NCBI GenBank assembly: GCA_018698075.1
Contig: JABINT010000077.1
Location: forward strand, 1 to 33,070
From: Acidiferrobacteraceae bacterium
GTDB taxonomy: Bacteria; Pseudomonadota; Gammaproteobacteria; Arenicellales; UBA868
Direction: 5' to 3'
Length of the DNA stretch: 33,070 bases
Shown here in pieces: positions 8,823 through 17,636 of this stretch; the stretch's first letter is position 1, and each line of letters opens with the position of its first letter. A model generated the notes under the pieces. That model made no database searches. It was not told where the DNA came from and was given only the letters and a program-made list of their open reading frames with translations. Both the position numbers and the translations under genes were made by a program.

Positions 8823-11399
8823 CTAGGCTCTTCGACCCATTGACCTTTTGCGATATCGGAATATTATTCCTGCCAGCAGTACGACCAGCAAAGGACCAGC
8901 GGCCAGGTTAATTAATACCAGACGAGCGCCCAACCCGTCTACCTTGGTACGAATACCACGCCTGACTTCTCGAAGTTCCCGACGGGCAGAAAGTAATTTG
9001 CTTTCAAATTCCTTCAGTTGGCGTTTCATGCTCTCGGGCAACTGCGCATATTCGATGTGCTCGGTTCCCTCGGCCAGACCGCTAATTTGCTGTTCCAGCT
9101 TGGTCACTTCACCAGCAAGACTGGCCTCTTTATCTTGCAACCCAGCTTGTGCCACTCGAAACAAATCAGCCACTCGTGTAAACGGCCGCTGCAACTTCCC
9201 GCGAGACCGTATTCCTATCAACGCCTCATCCCCTGTGGCAAATTCAATCATATTCAATAAAAAAGCCAGATTATCATTGAGTGGTCGAACCACAGTATCC
9301 TCGCCAAGCCGTGTATGCTGAAGCGAGAATGGATCGAACAGCCAGTCCACATCGGCTACCGCAAAGACAACCGGGGCGCCACGGGAGGACTGGAGGTGCA
9401 AAACGCCAGTACTGTGCGACGCTGACAAGTGATACGCACTTTTTAGGGGGCCCTTCACAACCACAGCAAGCGCTCTGGGCTGCGACTGACCAGCAAAGGT
9501 CATTGCCAACTCACGCGGCGTTTTTCGGGCAAACGACTCCCTAGGATAAACGCCTGCATCAACTGTGGTTGTAACCAGAACCGTTCCGTCGGCCACTGAG
9601 TCAAGAGTCAACGCGCCGGGCTCAACCAATAAGAGTTCATTCAGATTAGCGGTCGTTGGGTGAACCGACGACAACCCCGCAGCGCGAACTCTCATCCAGT
9701 AAGGATAGTTAAGGCGGCCCTGCTGATCATCAGCAACCACAGATGCGAGTTGTGTATCACCAACAATCCCCTCGCCCTGGTAATTGATACCGTATCTTGC
9801 AAGCAAATCAGAAATGTCGTTGATCTCATCGGATGGCTGAGGGTTCGTCACGTTGTTGGCAGGCTTGACCCGGGTATATGGATCAATCATCACGATCAGG
9901 CTGCCGCCTCCCATAACGTACTGGTCGATTGCATAAAGCATGTCCTCGTGCAGTATGTCGGTACCGAGCAAAATCAACGCGTCAAGATCGGCCGGTAGCT
10001 GGGTTTCAAAGAAGGGCACTACAGCAAGGTCATAGGCTCGCTTCAGTTCGGCCATGAATGACAGGCCATCGCGCTCGGCGAGAGCTGCTGAGGATGGCAA
10101 CAAGGGGCTGATCAATGCAATCCGGGGTGTTGATTGGCGGGTCAAGCCATTCAAAGCCTGGGCAAGATCGTACTCCAACAGACTCTCCCGACGAATATCC
10201 AGGTACGGAATCCGCCCAAGCCGTCCCCCATGCTCTATTGTGATTCCGAGAAAAAAGTGGTCACCAGACGACATAGGTACCCGATGCATACCGCGGGCCA
10301 TCGCCTGAAGCTCCTGTTCGGTGTCAGGTTCTGGATCAACCAAGGTCCACTCCAATGTGGACCGCCCAGACATTCCTGAAAGCAGTCGCTGAATGCGCCG
10401 AGCATGTGCCTTAATAGACGCTGGAACAGTATCTTCAGTGTCACTCCAGTAGAGGGTCAATTGGGTTTTTTCCGGTAACTGCTCAAGCACCTGCTTCGTT
10501 CCAGAATGAAGACTGAATTCCTTTGCTGCAGTCAAATCAAACTGGCCAGGCAGATTCGCTGCTAACGGGATACCGAGCAGCCACAACAGACACAGCGTCA
10601 GCAGCCGTGCCAGGCGTTTTCCAGAAAACAGTTTACGCAGGTCGCCCCGACGTCTTTCCTCGATCACCCAATGAGTCACCAACAAGGCCAGGCCGATGGT
10701 CAACCCGAAATACAAAAGACCCTGTGGGCGTATCACGCCTTCTCCAAGACGATTCAGCCAGGTAACCGGGCTGTACACTGAAAGTGTTTCCCACGCCCAC
10801 TGGGGCAGCACATTGCGAAGGAGTCGGCCAAAGACGTCCCACCCGCAAAGCATCAGCAGAAATAGCGCCCCAATGCCTGCAACAAAAGCACCTACTGTCT
10901 CGCGAACGAACGCGGCCGCCAGCAACGCAACAGCGAAACACGCGCCAAGCAGTAAAGCGCAAGCTAGATAACCGGCCACCATAACGCCAAAATCTGGTTC
11001 GCCAAGATAGCTCACCGTAATCGCGAACGGAAATGTTAGCGCAAGTGTGAGGAGCAAGAGCAGATAGCCTGCGGTGAATTTCCCGATAACAATGGCAGCC
11101 CGACTGACAGGCAATGAATATATGAGTTCCATTTCGCGATCCGCCTGATTGTCTGCCCAAGCCGACATAGCAAGCGCGGGAACCAGCACCAAGGAGATCC
11201 AGGGAATGAACCCCAGTAACAAACGAAGGGTTGCCTCATCTGACGAATAAAAATCGGCAACCAGAAAAATACAGGCGCCTAACCCAAGCAAAAAGGCTGC
11301 CTGAAAGAGGTAACTCAAAGGCGTGAAAAATAGTAGCCGCAATTCATGGCGCAGTACTGCACTGAATCCAGAAATGATACTGATCTTTAATTCACTCAT
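8823..11399 (-). CDS. ABC-2-type permease fused to a GldG-like auxiliary domain
   Basis: 858 aa: N-terminal ABC-2 permease (multiple TM, ADNQADREMELIYSLPVSR), then GldG-like extracytoplasmic domain (AKEFSLHSGTKQVLEQL..., GGGSLIVMIDPYTR) and C-terminal TM. Confidence 0.88.
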   Translation of the reverse strand: MSELKISIISGFSAVLRHELRLLFFTPLSYLFQAAFLLGLGACIFLVADFYSSDEATLRLLLGFIPWISLVLVPALAMSAWADNQADREMELIYSLPVSRAAIVIGKFTAGYLLLLLTLALTFPFAITVSYLGEPDFGVMVAGYLACALLLGACFAVALLAAAFVRETVGAFVAGIGALFLLMLCGWDVFGRLLRNVLPQWAWETLSVYSPVTWLNRLGEGVIRPQGLLYFGLTIGLALLVTHWVIEERRRGDLRKLFSGKRLARLLTLCLLWLLGIPLAANLPGQFDLTAAKEFSLHSGTKQVLEQLPEKTQLTLYWSDTEDTVPASIKAHARRIQRLLSGMSGRSTLEWTLVDPEPDTEQELQAMARGMHRVPMSSGDHFFLGITIEHGGRLGRIPYLDIRRESLLEYDLAQALNGLTRQSTPRIALISPLLPSSAALAERDGLSFMAELKRAYDLAVVPFFETQLPADLDALILLGTDILHEDMLYAIDQYVMGGGSLIVMIDPYTRVKPANNVTNPQPSDEINDISDLLARYGINYQGEGIVGDTQLASVVADDQQGRLNYPYWMRVRAAGLSSVHPTTANLNELLLVEPGALTLDSVADGTVLVTTTVDAGVYPRESFARKTPRELAMTFAGQSQPRALAVVVKGPLKSAYHLSASHSTGVLHLQSSRGAPVVFAVADVDWLFDPFSLQHTRLGEDTVVRPLNDNLAFLLNMIEFATGDEALIGIRSRGKLQRPFTRVADLFRVAQAGLQDKEASLAGEVTKLEQQISGLAEGTEHIEYAQLPESMKRQLKEFESKLLSARRELREVRRGIRTKVDGLGARLVLINLAAGPLLVVLLAGIIFRYRKRSMGRRA

Positions 11400-11415
11400 T
11401 GAATCAGCGTCGACA

Positions 11416-12147
11416 TTAGGAAGTCGTCAAGGGTTCTTGGTCATGCACGGTCAGTTTTCTGAACTGAGTACCTAGACGCCCCGAACTATCGACCAGATCG
11501 GCCAGACTAGCATCAGCGATCAGCTGACCATGATTGATCACCACAACCCGATCGCACAATTCTTCTGCCTCTTCCAGAATATGTGTCGATAACACAATGG
11601 TTCTGCCAACTTTCATCTTACGTACCAAACGCCTCACCAATTCCTTCTGGTTGGGGTCCAGCCCATCCGTGGGCTCATCGAGAACCAATACCCTGGGTTC
11701 ATGCAAAATGGCCTGAGCAAGCCACGCTCTTTGTCGCCAACCCTTGGATAATTGCGCAAGGGGTCGTGATAGCGCTGGCCCGAGTTCAACCCGATCACAG
11801 GCCTGATCAATCGCGTTCTCAAGCGGCCGGCCTGATAAACGCCGAGCTTGGCCGCAGAACACCAGAAACTCATAAACGGTCAACCGGCCAAAACCGTTGG
11901 GCGCCTCTGGAAGGTAGCCCAGAGACATCTGAGCCGCCTGGGTTTGTCGCACGATGTCCGAACCACAAATTCGAACCGAGCCACTGTCCGGAAGGAGATA
12001 CCCAGAGACCATACGCATAGTGGTGGTCTTGCCTGCGCCGTTGGGGCCAAGAAAACCAACGACTGAATCAGACTCCAGTTTCAGGGAAAGTTTGTTTACC
12101 GCCTGAATATCTCCAAAACTCTTGGAGAGATTTTCTATCTCAAGCAC
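11416..12147 (-). CDS. ABC transporter ATP-binding protein (GldA-like)
   Basis: Walker A GPNGAGKTT, signature LSKGWRQR, Walker B VLVLDEPTDGLDP, H-loop STHILEEAEELCD; GTG start assumed. Confidence 0.95.
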   Translation of the reverse strand: MLEIENLSKSFGDIQAVNKLSLKLESDSVVGFLGPNGAGKTTTMRMVSGYLLPDSGSVRICGSDIVRQTQAAQMSLGYLPEAPNGFGRLTVYEFLVFCGQARRLSGRPLENAIDQACDRVELGPALSRPLAQLSKGWRQRAWLAQAILHEPRVLVLDEPTDGLDPNQKELVRRLVRKMKVGRTIVLSTHILEEAEELCDRVVVINHGQLIADASLADLVDSSGRLGTQFRKLTVHDQEPLTTS

Positions 12148-12218
12148 ACTGTCGCCCGCCTACTTAATTCCTACGACCAGAGTCTAACTGCGTCATAACT
12201 TGCGTGGGGCCGGAAGGA

Positions 12219-12428
12219 TCAGTGATCAGAAAAAAATCCGGCCGTAATAAACAAAGCTACACTAATCCATGAAACGGCATACCCCGAGCGGACCACCAGA
12301 ACACGGATCCGATCACTATGTGAGCCACTTTTTTTGAGAATATAGGGGCCCAAGCTTGCGATCAAAGCACCGGCGATTGCGCAGGAAATCATGACCGGGC
12401 GATTCAACAGGATCTCAAGAACACCCAT
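12219..12428 (-). CDS. Small two-TM membrane protein of unknown function
   Basis: 69 aa with two hydrophobic stretches; ATG start; fits the gap between same-strand genes. Confidence 0.5.
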   Translation of the reverse strand: MGVLEILLNRPVMISCAIAGALIASLGPYILKKSGSHSDRIRVLVVRSGYAVSWISVALFITAGFFSDH

Positions 12429-12481
12429 AGGTTATTCTAGTGTTGGAAGACGGCCGGCGCAGATTCAGAACTGCTAAGACT

Positions 12482-13318
12482 CTAGGGCCTGCGAGAGTAG
12501 GATTCCAGAAAATCTGAACTCGAACCAACCCCCTTAAAGCTCTTTAGTGCCTCCTCGTGGAGCATTTCCATAGCATGACGTTTATATTCATAAGCCTGTG
12601 AAGAACTCAGCATCTCCAGATTTCTCGGCCGTGGCAAATCAATCTGCACTACTTCTCTCACCGTGGCTGGCCGGTTTGACAGTACAACCAGGCTGTCAGC
12701 AAGGATAATAGCCTCCTCAAGCTCAGAGGTGACAAATACGTTAGTCCGAGCCTCCTGCTCGCATAAGCGCATGTAGAACTCCTGCATCAACTGACGAGTC
12801 ATGGCGTCCAGACCGCGGAATGGCTCATCCATGATCATAACCAGCGGTTGGTTAATCAACGCCCGTGCAAGCTCAGCACGCCGTTGCATGCCACCTGACA
12901 GCTGCAAAGGATACTTGTCCCGAAACTCTTTGAGTCCAACCGTTTCAATAATACTGTCGGCCGCCTCTTTTAATTGATCGCGAGGTATATCGCCGCGCAA
13001 CTTGGGGCCAAAGGTGACGTTCTGGTAGGTAGTTAACCAAGGCATCAAAGCGGTTTCCTGAAAGACAACCAGCGTATCTTTGCTGGGACCTGTAACTGGG
13101 CGCCCATCCAGCAGGATTTGACCGCTGTCTGGCTTCTCGAACCCTGCCAACAAGTTGACTACTGTCGATTTGCCACAGCCTGAGGGCCCAACAATCGCGG
13201 TAAGTTGATTGCGTCGAATTTTGAGACTGAGATTCTCAATAACCATCTCACGTTCCCAGTCCTCCCCAAATGCCTTGGAGACATTATTTACTTGCATCAT
13301 GTCAGGTGCGTCTGCCAT
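12482..13318 (-). CDS. NitT/TauT/SsuB-type ABC ATPase A (lacks H-loop histidine)
   Basis: GPSGCGKST, VVFQETALMPW, LSGGMQRR, VMIMDEPFRGLD, VFVTSELEEAI; ATG at 13318 preferred over upstream GTG at 13330. Confidence 0.93.
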   Translation of the reverse strand: MADAPDMMQVNNVSKAFGEDWEREMVIENLSLKIRRNQLTAIVGPSGCGKSTVVNLLAGFEKPDSGQILLDGRPVTGPSKDTLVVFQETALMPWLTTYQNVTFGPKLRGDIPRDQLKEAADSIIETVGLKEFRDKYPLQLSGGMQRRAELARALINQPLVMIMDEPFRGLDAMTRQLMQEFYMRLCEQEARTNVFVTSELEEAIILADSLVVLSNRPATVREVVQIDLPRPRNLEMLSSSQAYEYKRHAMEMLHEEALKSFKGVGSSSDFLESYSRRP

Positions 13319-13387
13319 TAAATCTTCCACCGGTTCAGTTCACGATTTACCATTTTCTATTCTTGAAATTTTCCTGAAATACTACAA

Positions 13388-14230
13388 TCAGAACATCCGC
13401 CGCCACGGCATCGATCTGTAGCCGATATACCGTATAAGACTACTGGAGATATATCCTGCCAATCCTATGCTGATCATGCCGACGATAACCTGATCCATTA
13501 CGCCACCCATGTAGGAACTCCAGATGAAAAAGCCTAATCCCCCGCCACTTTGCTGACCACCACCGGAAATCATCTCAGCCGCTAGCACTACTTCCCATGT
13601 AATTCCCATACCTACGGCGGCGCCGATAAAAATGGATGGCAAAGTGCCGGGCAGAATAATCTTACGAAAAAGATCCCACTGAGTTGCGCCCATCGACTGC
13701 GCCGCCCGTAGGTACTGGATATCTACAGCACGTGCGCCGCCGAGTACATTAATGACGATGGTATAGAACGCTCCAAGAAACGTGACAAACATGATCGACA
13801 ATTCTGTAGTTGGCCAGAAAATGATGGAGGCCGGCACCCATGCAAGCGGTGGTATCGGACGAAGGATCTCAAATGGCGGGAAAAACATGCCTCGAAAATA
13901 TTTATTGACTGCCATCGCTAGTCCAAATGGGATTCCAATAATTTGTGCAATCAAAAAACCTAGGAACACCCGGCCCATACTCAGATACCAACTTTCCCAA
14001 TATCCAGGCAAAAGAACCACATCGCTCCAGCGAGTCGCAACGATTGATGGCGCATCCACCTTTCCCACAAACGGGACCATAACTCCGAACCACTCGTTGA
14101 ATCGAAATCCGATCTCCCACAGAGTAAGAAATATCAGTATTGATAAAACACCACGTCTGAAAGTCAGATCTGAAACTAGGGCTTTAGCTCTAGCGCCTAG
14201 CGTTTCCTGTCTCTTCGATGCCTTTCCCAT
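13388..14230 (-). CDS. NitT/TauT/SsuC-type ABC permease A
   Basis: LRPIPPLAWVPASIIFW and EAA-loop-like YLRAAQSMGATQWDLFRKIILPGTLP. Confidence 0.93.
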   Translation of the reverse strand: MGKASKRQETLGARAKALVSDLTFRRGVLSILIFLTLWEIGFRFNEWFGVMVPFVGKVDAPSIVATRWSDVVLLPGYWESWYLSMGRVFLGFLIAQIIGIPFGLAMAVNKYFRGMFFPPFEILRPIPPLAWVPASIIFWPTTELSIMFVTFLGAFYTIVINVLGGARAVDIQYLRAAQSMGATQWDLFRKIILPGTLPSIFIGAAVGMGITWEVVLAAEMISGGGQQSGGGLGFFIWSSYMGGVMDQVIVGMISIGLAGYISSSLIRYIGYRSMPWRRMF

Positions 14231-14269
14231 CTTATTTCCTCAACTTTCAGTTACTGCGCGCGATGAACA

Positions 14270-15139
14270 TTAAGCAAGCTCTCGCTCACCCGCTTCAAAC
14301 GCTTTGACTGCTTCTTCATGAACCGCTTCTTTGGTCTCTTGTACTAAAATCCTAAACTCTTCAGAAGACAGTAACCGATAATCTCTTGGCCTATTGATTT
14401 TTACTTCGACTATTTTCTTTGTCCTGGCAGGACGCGTCGTCATAACAATGACTCTATCCCCAAGGAAAATTGCTTCTTCCAAATCATGCGTTATGAAAAA
14501 GATGGTAACTCGAGTGCGGTCATATACCTCAAGCAGAGATTCATGCATGATTGACTTGGTCAGCGCGTCCATAGCACGATAGGGTTCATCCAGCAGCAAT
14601 ACTTTGGGATCGTTTATCAACGCGCGAACGATTTCTGCCCGTCGCGCCATTCCCGAGGACACTTCGCCCGGATACTTGTCTGCGACACCCGATAATCCAG
14701 CCTCAGATAGCATCGAAATTGCTTTCTCGCGAGCATCGGCTTTATTCATTAATCCCTGAACAATCGGGCCATAAGCTACGTTATCAGCCAACGTTTTCCA
14801 GGGGAACAGTGCGCCATTCTGGAATACGACAACCCGATCAGCACCCTGATCTGCCAGCGGTTTGTCCGGTCCACAGAGCATTTCACCATCAAGATCTATC
14901 TGCCCTGATGTGATCGAGTGAAAACCGGCAATAGCGTTCAGCAAGGTTGTCTTGCCACAGCCGGATGGCCCAACAATCATACAGACCTCAGCCGGCGCTA
15001 TTTCTAAAGAGCAATCGTCCACCGCAAGGACATTTGCACCCTTTGGGTCATAAATCTTGGTGACATTGCGTATGCTGATCGCCCCCTTAGTGGAAGCGTT
15101 CTTATCTGTTGCCGGCTGCTGATGAGCTGCTGTAGTCAT
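14270..15139 (-). CDS. NitT/TauT/SsuB-type ABC ATPase B (degenerate VSSGM signature)
   Basis: GPSGCGKTT, VVFQNGALFPW, VSSGMARR, VLLLDEPYRAMD, FFITHDLEEAIFLGD. Confidence 0.93.
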   Translation of the reverse strand: MTTAAHQQPATDKNASTKGAISIRNVTKIYDPKGANVLAVDDCSLEIAPAEVCMIVGPSGCGKTTLLNAIAGFHSITSGQIDLDGEMLCGPDKPLADQGADRVVVFQNGALFPWKTLADNVAYGPIVQGLMNKADAREKAISMLSEAGLSGVADKYPGEVSSGMARRAEIVRALINDPKVLLLDEPYRAMDALTKSIMHESLLEVYDRTRVTIFFITHDLEEAIFLGDRVIVMTTRPARTKKIVEVKINRPRDYRLLSSEEFRILVQETKEAVHEEAVKAFEAGERELA

Positions 15140-16009
15140 CTACACACCTCCTTGGCCAAGCGCCTTTGCTCGCCACCGCATCATACGATTGCCGGCAGCG
15201 CGCACCATTGCTGAGGTTATCCAACCAACGAGTCCCAGCGTTAACATGGCCATAACCATGGTGGTGTACTTGTTAACCATATAAGAAGCCATAATCATAT
15301 AACCCAACCCATAATCACCAGAGATCATCTCTGCTGCCACTAGAGAAAACCAAGCTACCCCGATACTGATCTGCAAACCGGTAAATATAAATGGCAAAGA
15401 GCCGGGCACGACCACGTTGATGAAGACATGTCGTTTCTTAGAGCCAAGGCAACCTGCTGCGCGGAAATATGATTCATCAATGGACTCTACACCGAGCATT
15501 GTGTTTAAAGCGGTCACAAAAAAAGAGGCTAAGGTTGCCAGATAGATGATTGGCGTCTCAAACCCCGAGAACATCACAATTGCAAGCGGAACCCATGCGA
15601 GAATCGGAATCGGCCGTAAGGTCTCCAGCACTGGAAAAGTATAATCCTTAAACTTCTTTGACCAGCCCATAAAGAGGCCCAGGGGCACACCGAGAACTGT
15701 TGCCAGAGCGAAGCCAATAATGACTCGCCTGCAACTGACCCAAATATTAATATAGTAGTCTTCGGTAAAAAGCGAGGTACCCCAGATCGGGTCTCTACTT
15801 AGCCATTCGGTTATTACCTCGACCGGGCCCGGGATCTTAAAAAAGGGGAAAATTTTCCAATACTCATTTAAAAGAAAATAGGTCAGTAGCCATAGCCCGA
15901 TACCCGCGAACGCCAGGTATGGCATGGGCGTCTTCAATGATTTCCAGGTCTTGTACAAAAAATACTGAAAGCCTGTTGGAGCGTGCCCGCTGACACCTTG
16001 ATTACTCAT
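15140..16009 (-). CDS. NitT/TauT/SsuC-type ABC permease B
   Basis: LRPIPILAWVPLAIVMF and EAA-loop-like YFRAAGCLGSKKRHVFINVVVPGSLP; abuts ATPase B. Confidence 0.93.
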   Translation of the reverse strand: MSNQGVSGHAPTGFQYFLYKTWKSLKTPMPYLAFAGIGLWLLTYFLLNEYWKIFPFFKIPGPVEVITEWLSRDPIWGTSLFTEDYYINIWVSCRRVIIGFALATVLGVPLGLFMGWSKKFKDYTFPVLETLRPIPILAWVPLAIVMFSGFETPIIYLATLASFFVTALNTMLGVESIDESYFRAAGCLGSKKRHVFINVVVPGSLPFIFTGLQISIGVAWFSLVAAEMISGDYGLGYMIMASYMVNKYTTMVMAMLTLGLVGWITSAMVRAAGNRMMRWRAKALGQGGV

Positions 16010-16139
16010 TCACATCTTCCCCTTTTGCCCATGTCTCTGGTGAACAGTAAGTACTACTCTGCATACCACCGGGCGAGCTTTTTACAGGCAGGCTCGCCTA
16101 CGGCGGGTGATACTTTAACTTTGTTTTTACTTAGAAATC

Positions 16140-16176
16140 AAAAGCGGGCTCCGAGATACTCTCGAGGCCCGCTTTT
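16140..16176 (-). terminator. Rho-independent-type hairpin between the binding-protein gene and the permease/ATPase genes
   Basis: AAAAGCGGGCTCCGAGA-tac-TCTCGAGGCCCGCTTTT: near-perfect 17-bp arms with A/T tracts on both sides; 29 bp past the binding-protein stop. Confidence 0.85.
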
Positions 16177-16204
16177 CAATCAATCTACTAAACTAACATC
16201 TTAA

Positions 16205-17338
16205 TTATTGGTATGCAGAATCCGGCTGTTCACCCACAAATCCGATGGGTGCCGACAAGCCTCGTGATGTCAGAACTTCTTTTGCTACATCATCCATGAT
16301 GGCTTCTGGTCGCAATATCGCATTCGGTACCACCTTCCGGCCATTCAGGAACCTAGTTGCCGCAGAAACCAGTTGCCTGGCCGTATCATCAAACACGTAT
16401 CGCAACGTCAGCTTTTCTTCTCCGCCACCGATCGCAGGAGGGTTCTTACCATACAGTGATGCCCAGAGTACACGTCGATCCATGCCTTCGGTCTGGTCGT
16501 CTGCCATCTGTGATACTGCTGTAGCATTACCCAAATCTTTTAAGAACAACTGGGCGTCTAACTCAGCTTCGAGCCAGCCACGCTGTACATCGGGCCGGTC
16601 ACGAATGATCTCGTAGAGCATCGCCAAAAAGCCTGCATCACCGCCTTCTACGCCATCAAAGCTTTCGCCAGATGCTGCGCGCCGCGCAATACCCTGCAAC
16701 TGAATCTTCGAAGCGGTAGGCTCCCAGATAACTGCGGCATCGAGTTTGTTGTTCTTGAAGCTGGAGGTGATAACCTCGATGTTCATGTTGAGGTATTTTT
16801 TGGGCTGGATGCCAGCCTGCTCGAATGCCCAACGGGCAAAACGGTCAGTACATGCGCCATGGGGGGCAGCAACTAACTTACCGTCCATCCACTTAACCGC
16901 GTCAAGGCCATTTGCGAACTCCGGTGCATCATTCTTCACCAGGAATACGTTGCACTGCTGACGCGACGTTCCCAACACAGCGATCATACGAATATCAACT
17001 TTATCCTTCTTAGTGGTCGATACGATCGCAGGCATATCGCCCATGTAACCAAGATGGTTCTTCTCACCCAACATCTTGCCGACGATGACTGAGCCTTGCA
17101 GTCCAATTTCAAATTTCACATCGGACCCGGCCGGCAGATACTTCTTCCAGGAATTCTGACCATTGATCACAACCCCGGACCATGATTCGGTGTAATAAGG
17201 CTGATACCCAACTACCAGGTTGACGGCCTCACCCGGCTTACCAAAGCCAACCTCGGCAACCGCTGGCTGCACAGCACCCACGCAGAGCATGGCGGCTCCT
17301 GCACTGATAGATAATATGGGCTTATTTAAGTTATACAT
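16205..17338 (-). CDS. NMT1/SsuA/TauA-like periplasmic substrate-binding protein
   Basis: Signal peptide MYNLNKPILSISAGAAMLCVGAVQPAVAEV; NLVVGYQPYY, MGDMPAIV, APHGACTDRFARW, DAAVIWEP. ATG at 17338 preceded by GGGGAG; the longer ORF to 17515 has no signal-like N-terminus. Confidence 0.9.
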   Translation of the reverse strand: MYNLNKPILSISAGAAMLCVGAVQPAVAEVGFGKPGEAVNLVVGYQPYYTESWSGVVINGQNSWKKYLPAGSDVKFEIGLQGSVIVGKMLGEKNHLGYMGDMPAIVSTTKKDKVDIRMIAVLGTSRQQCNVFLVKNDAPEFANGLDAVKWMDGKLVAAPHGACTDRFARWAFEQAGIQPKKYLNMNIEVITSSFKNNKLDAAVIWEPTASKIQLQGIARRAASGESFDGVEGGDAGFLAMLYEIIRDRPDVQRGWLEAELDAQLFLKDLGNATAVSQMADDQTEGMDRRVLWASLYGKNPPAIGGGEEKLTLRYVFDDTARQLVSAATRFLNGRKVVPNAILRPEAIMDDVAKEVLTSRGLSAPIGFVGEQPDSAYQ

Positions 17339-17448
17339 ATTTTCTCCCCTTTTATGAATCCAATATTGGTTTCGCAAAAAACAAGTTCTTCCAGCAGAAC
17401 TGGAGCGCATCGCTTTATTGCTGACCCCAATATCAGCCAAGGTGGAAT

Positions 17449-17478
17449 GATTTGTAAAATGCTTTAATTTGATCGTTT
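17449..17478. promoter_or_regulatory. Shared bipartite motif upstream of importer binding-protein gene
   Basis: GATTTGTAAAAT (17449-17460) and AATTTGATCGTTT (17466-17478); matched at 4322-4359. Confidence 0.5.
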
Positions 17479-17636
17479 GATTGGTCATCCCTATCAGGAT
17501 AACAAGCGCCGACACTAAACCAATATAAATCGCTGAGTCACTCGATACGACTGCGAATACAGCCTAAACCGAACAAGCACGCTTCCCGCTTCACTGGTTG
17601 ATTTGCTATTCGGCGTCGGGCTAACGGCCCTTAGAA

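Noticed and set aside
10633-11160. 175-aa ORF overlapping the ABC-2/GldG fusion in another frame of the same strand
   Set aside because: Frame-shifted shadow of a well-supported large CDS with no domain features.
17339-17515. N-terminal extension of the importer binding-protein ORF up to 17515
   Set aside because: The extension covers a likely promoter region. The ATG at 17338 has a GGGGAG ribosome-binding site and starts a good signal peptide.
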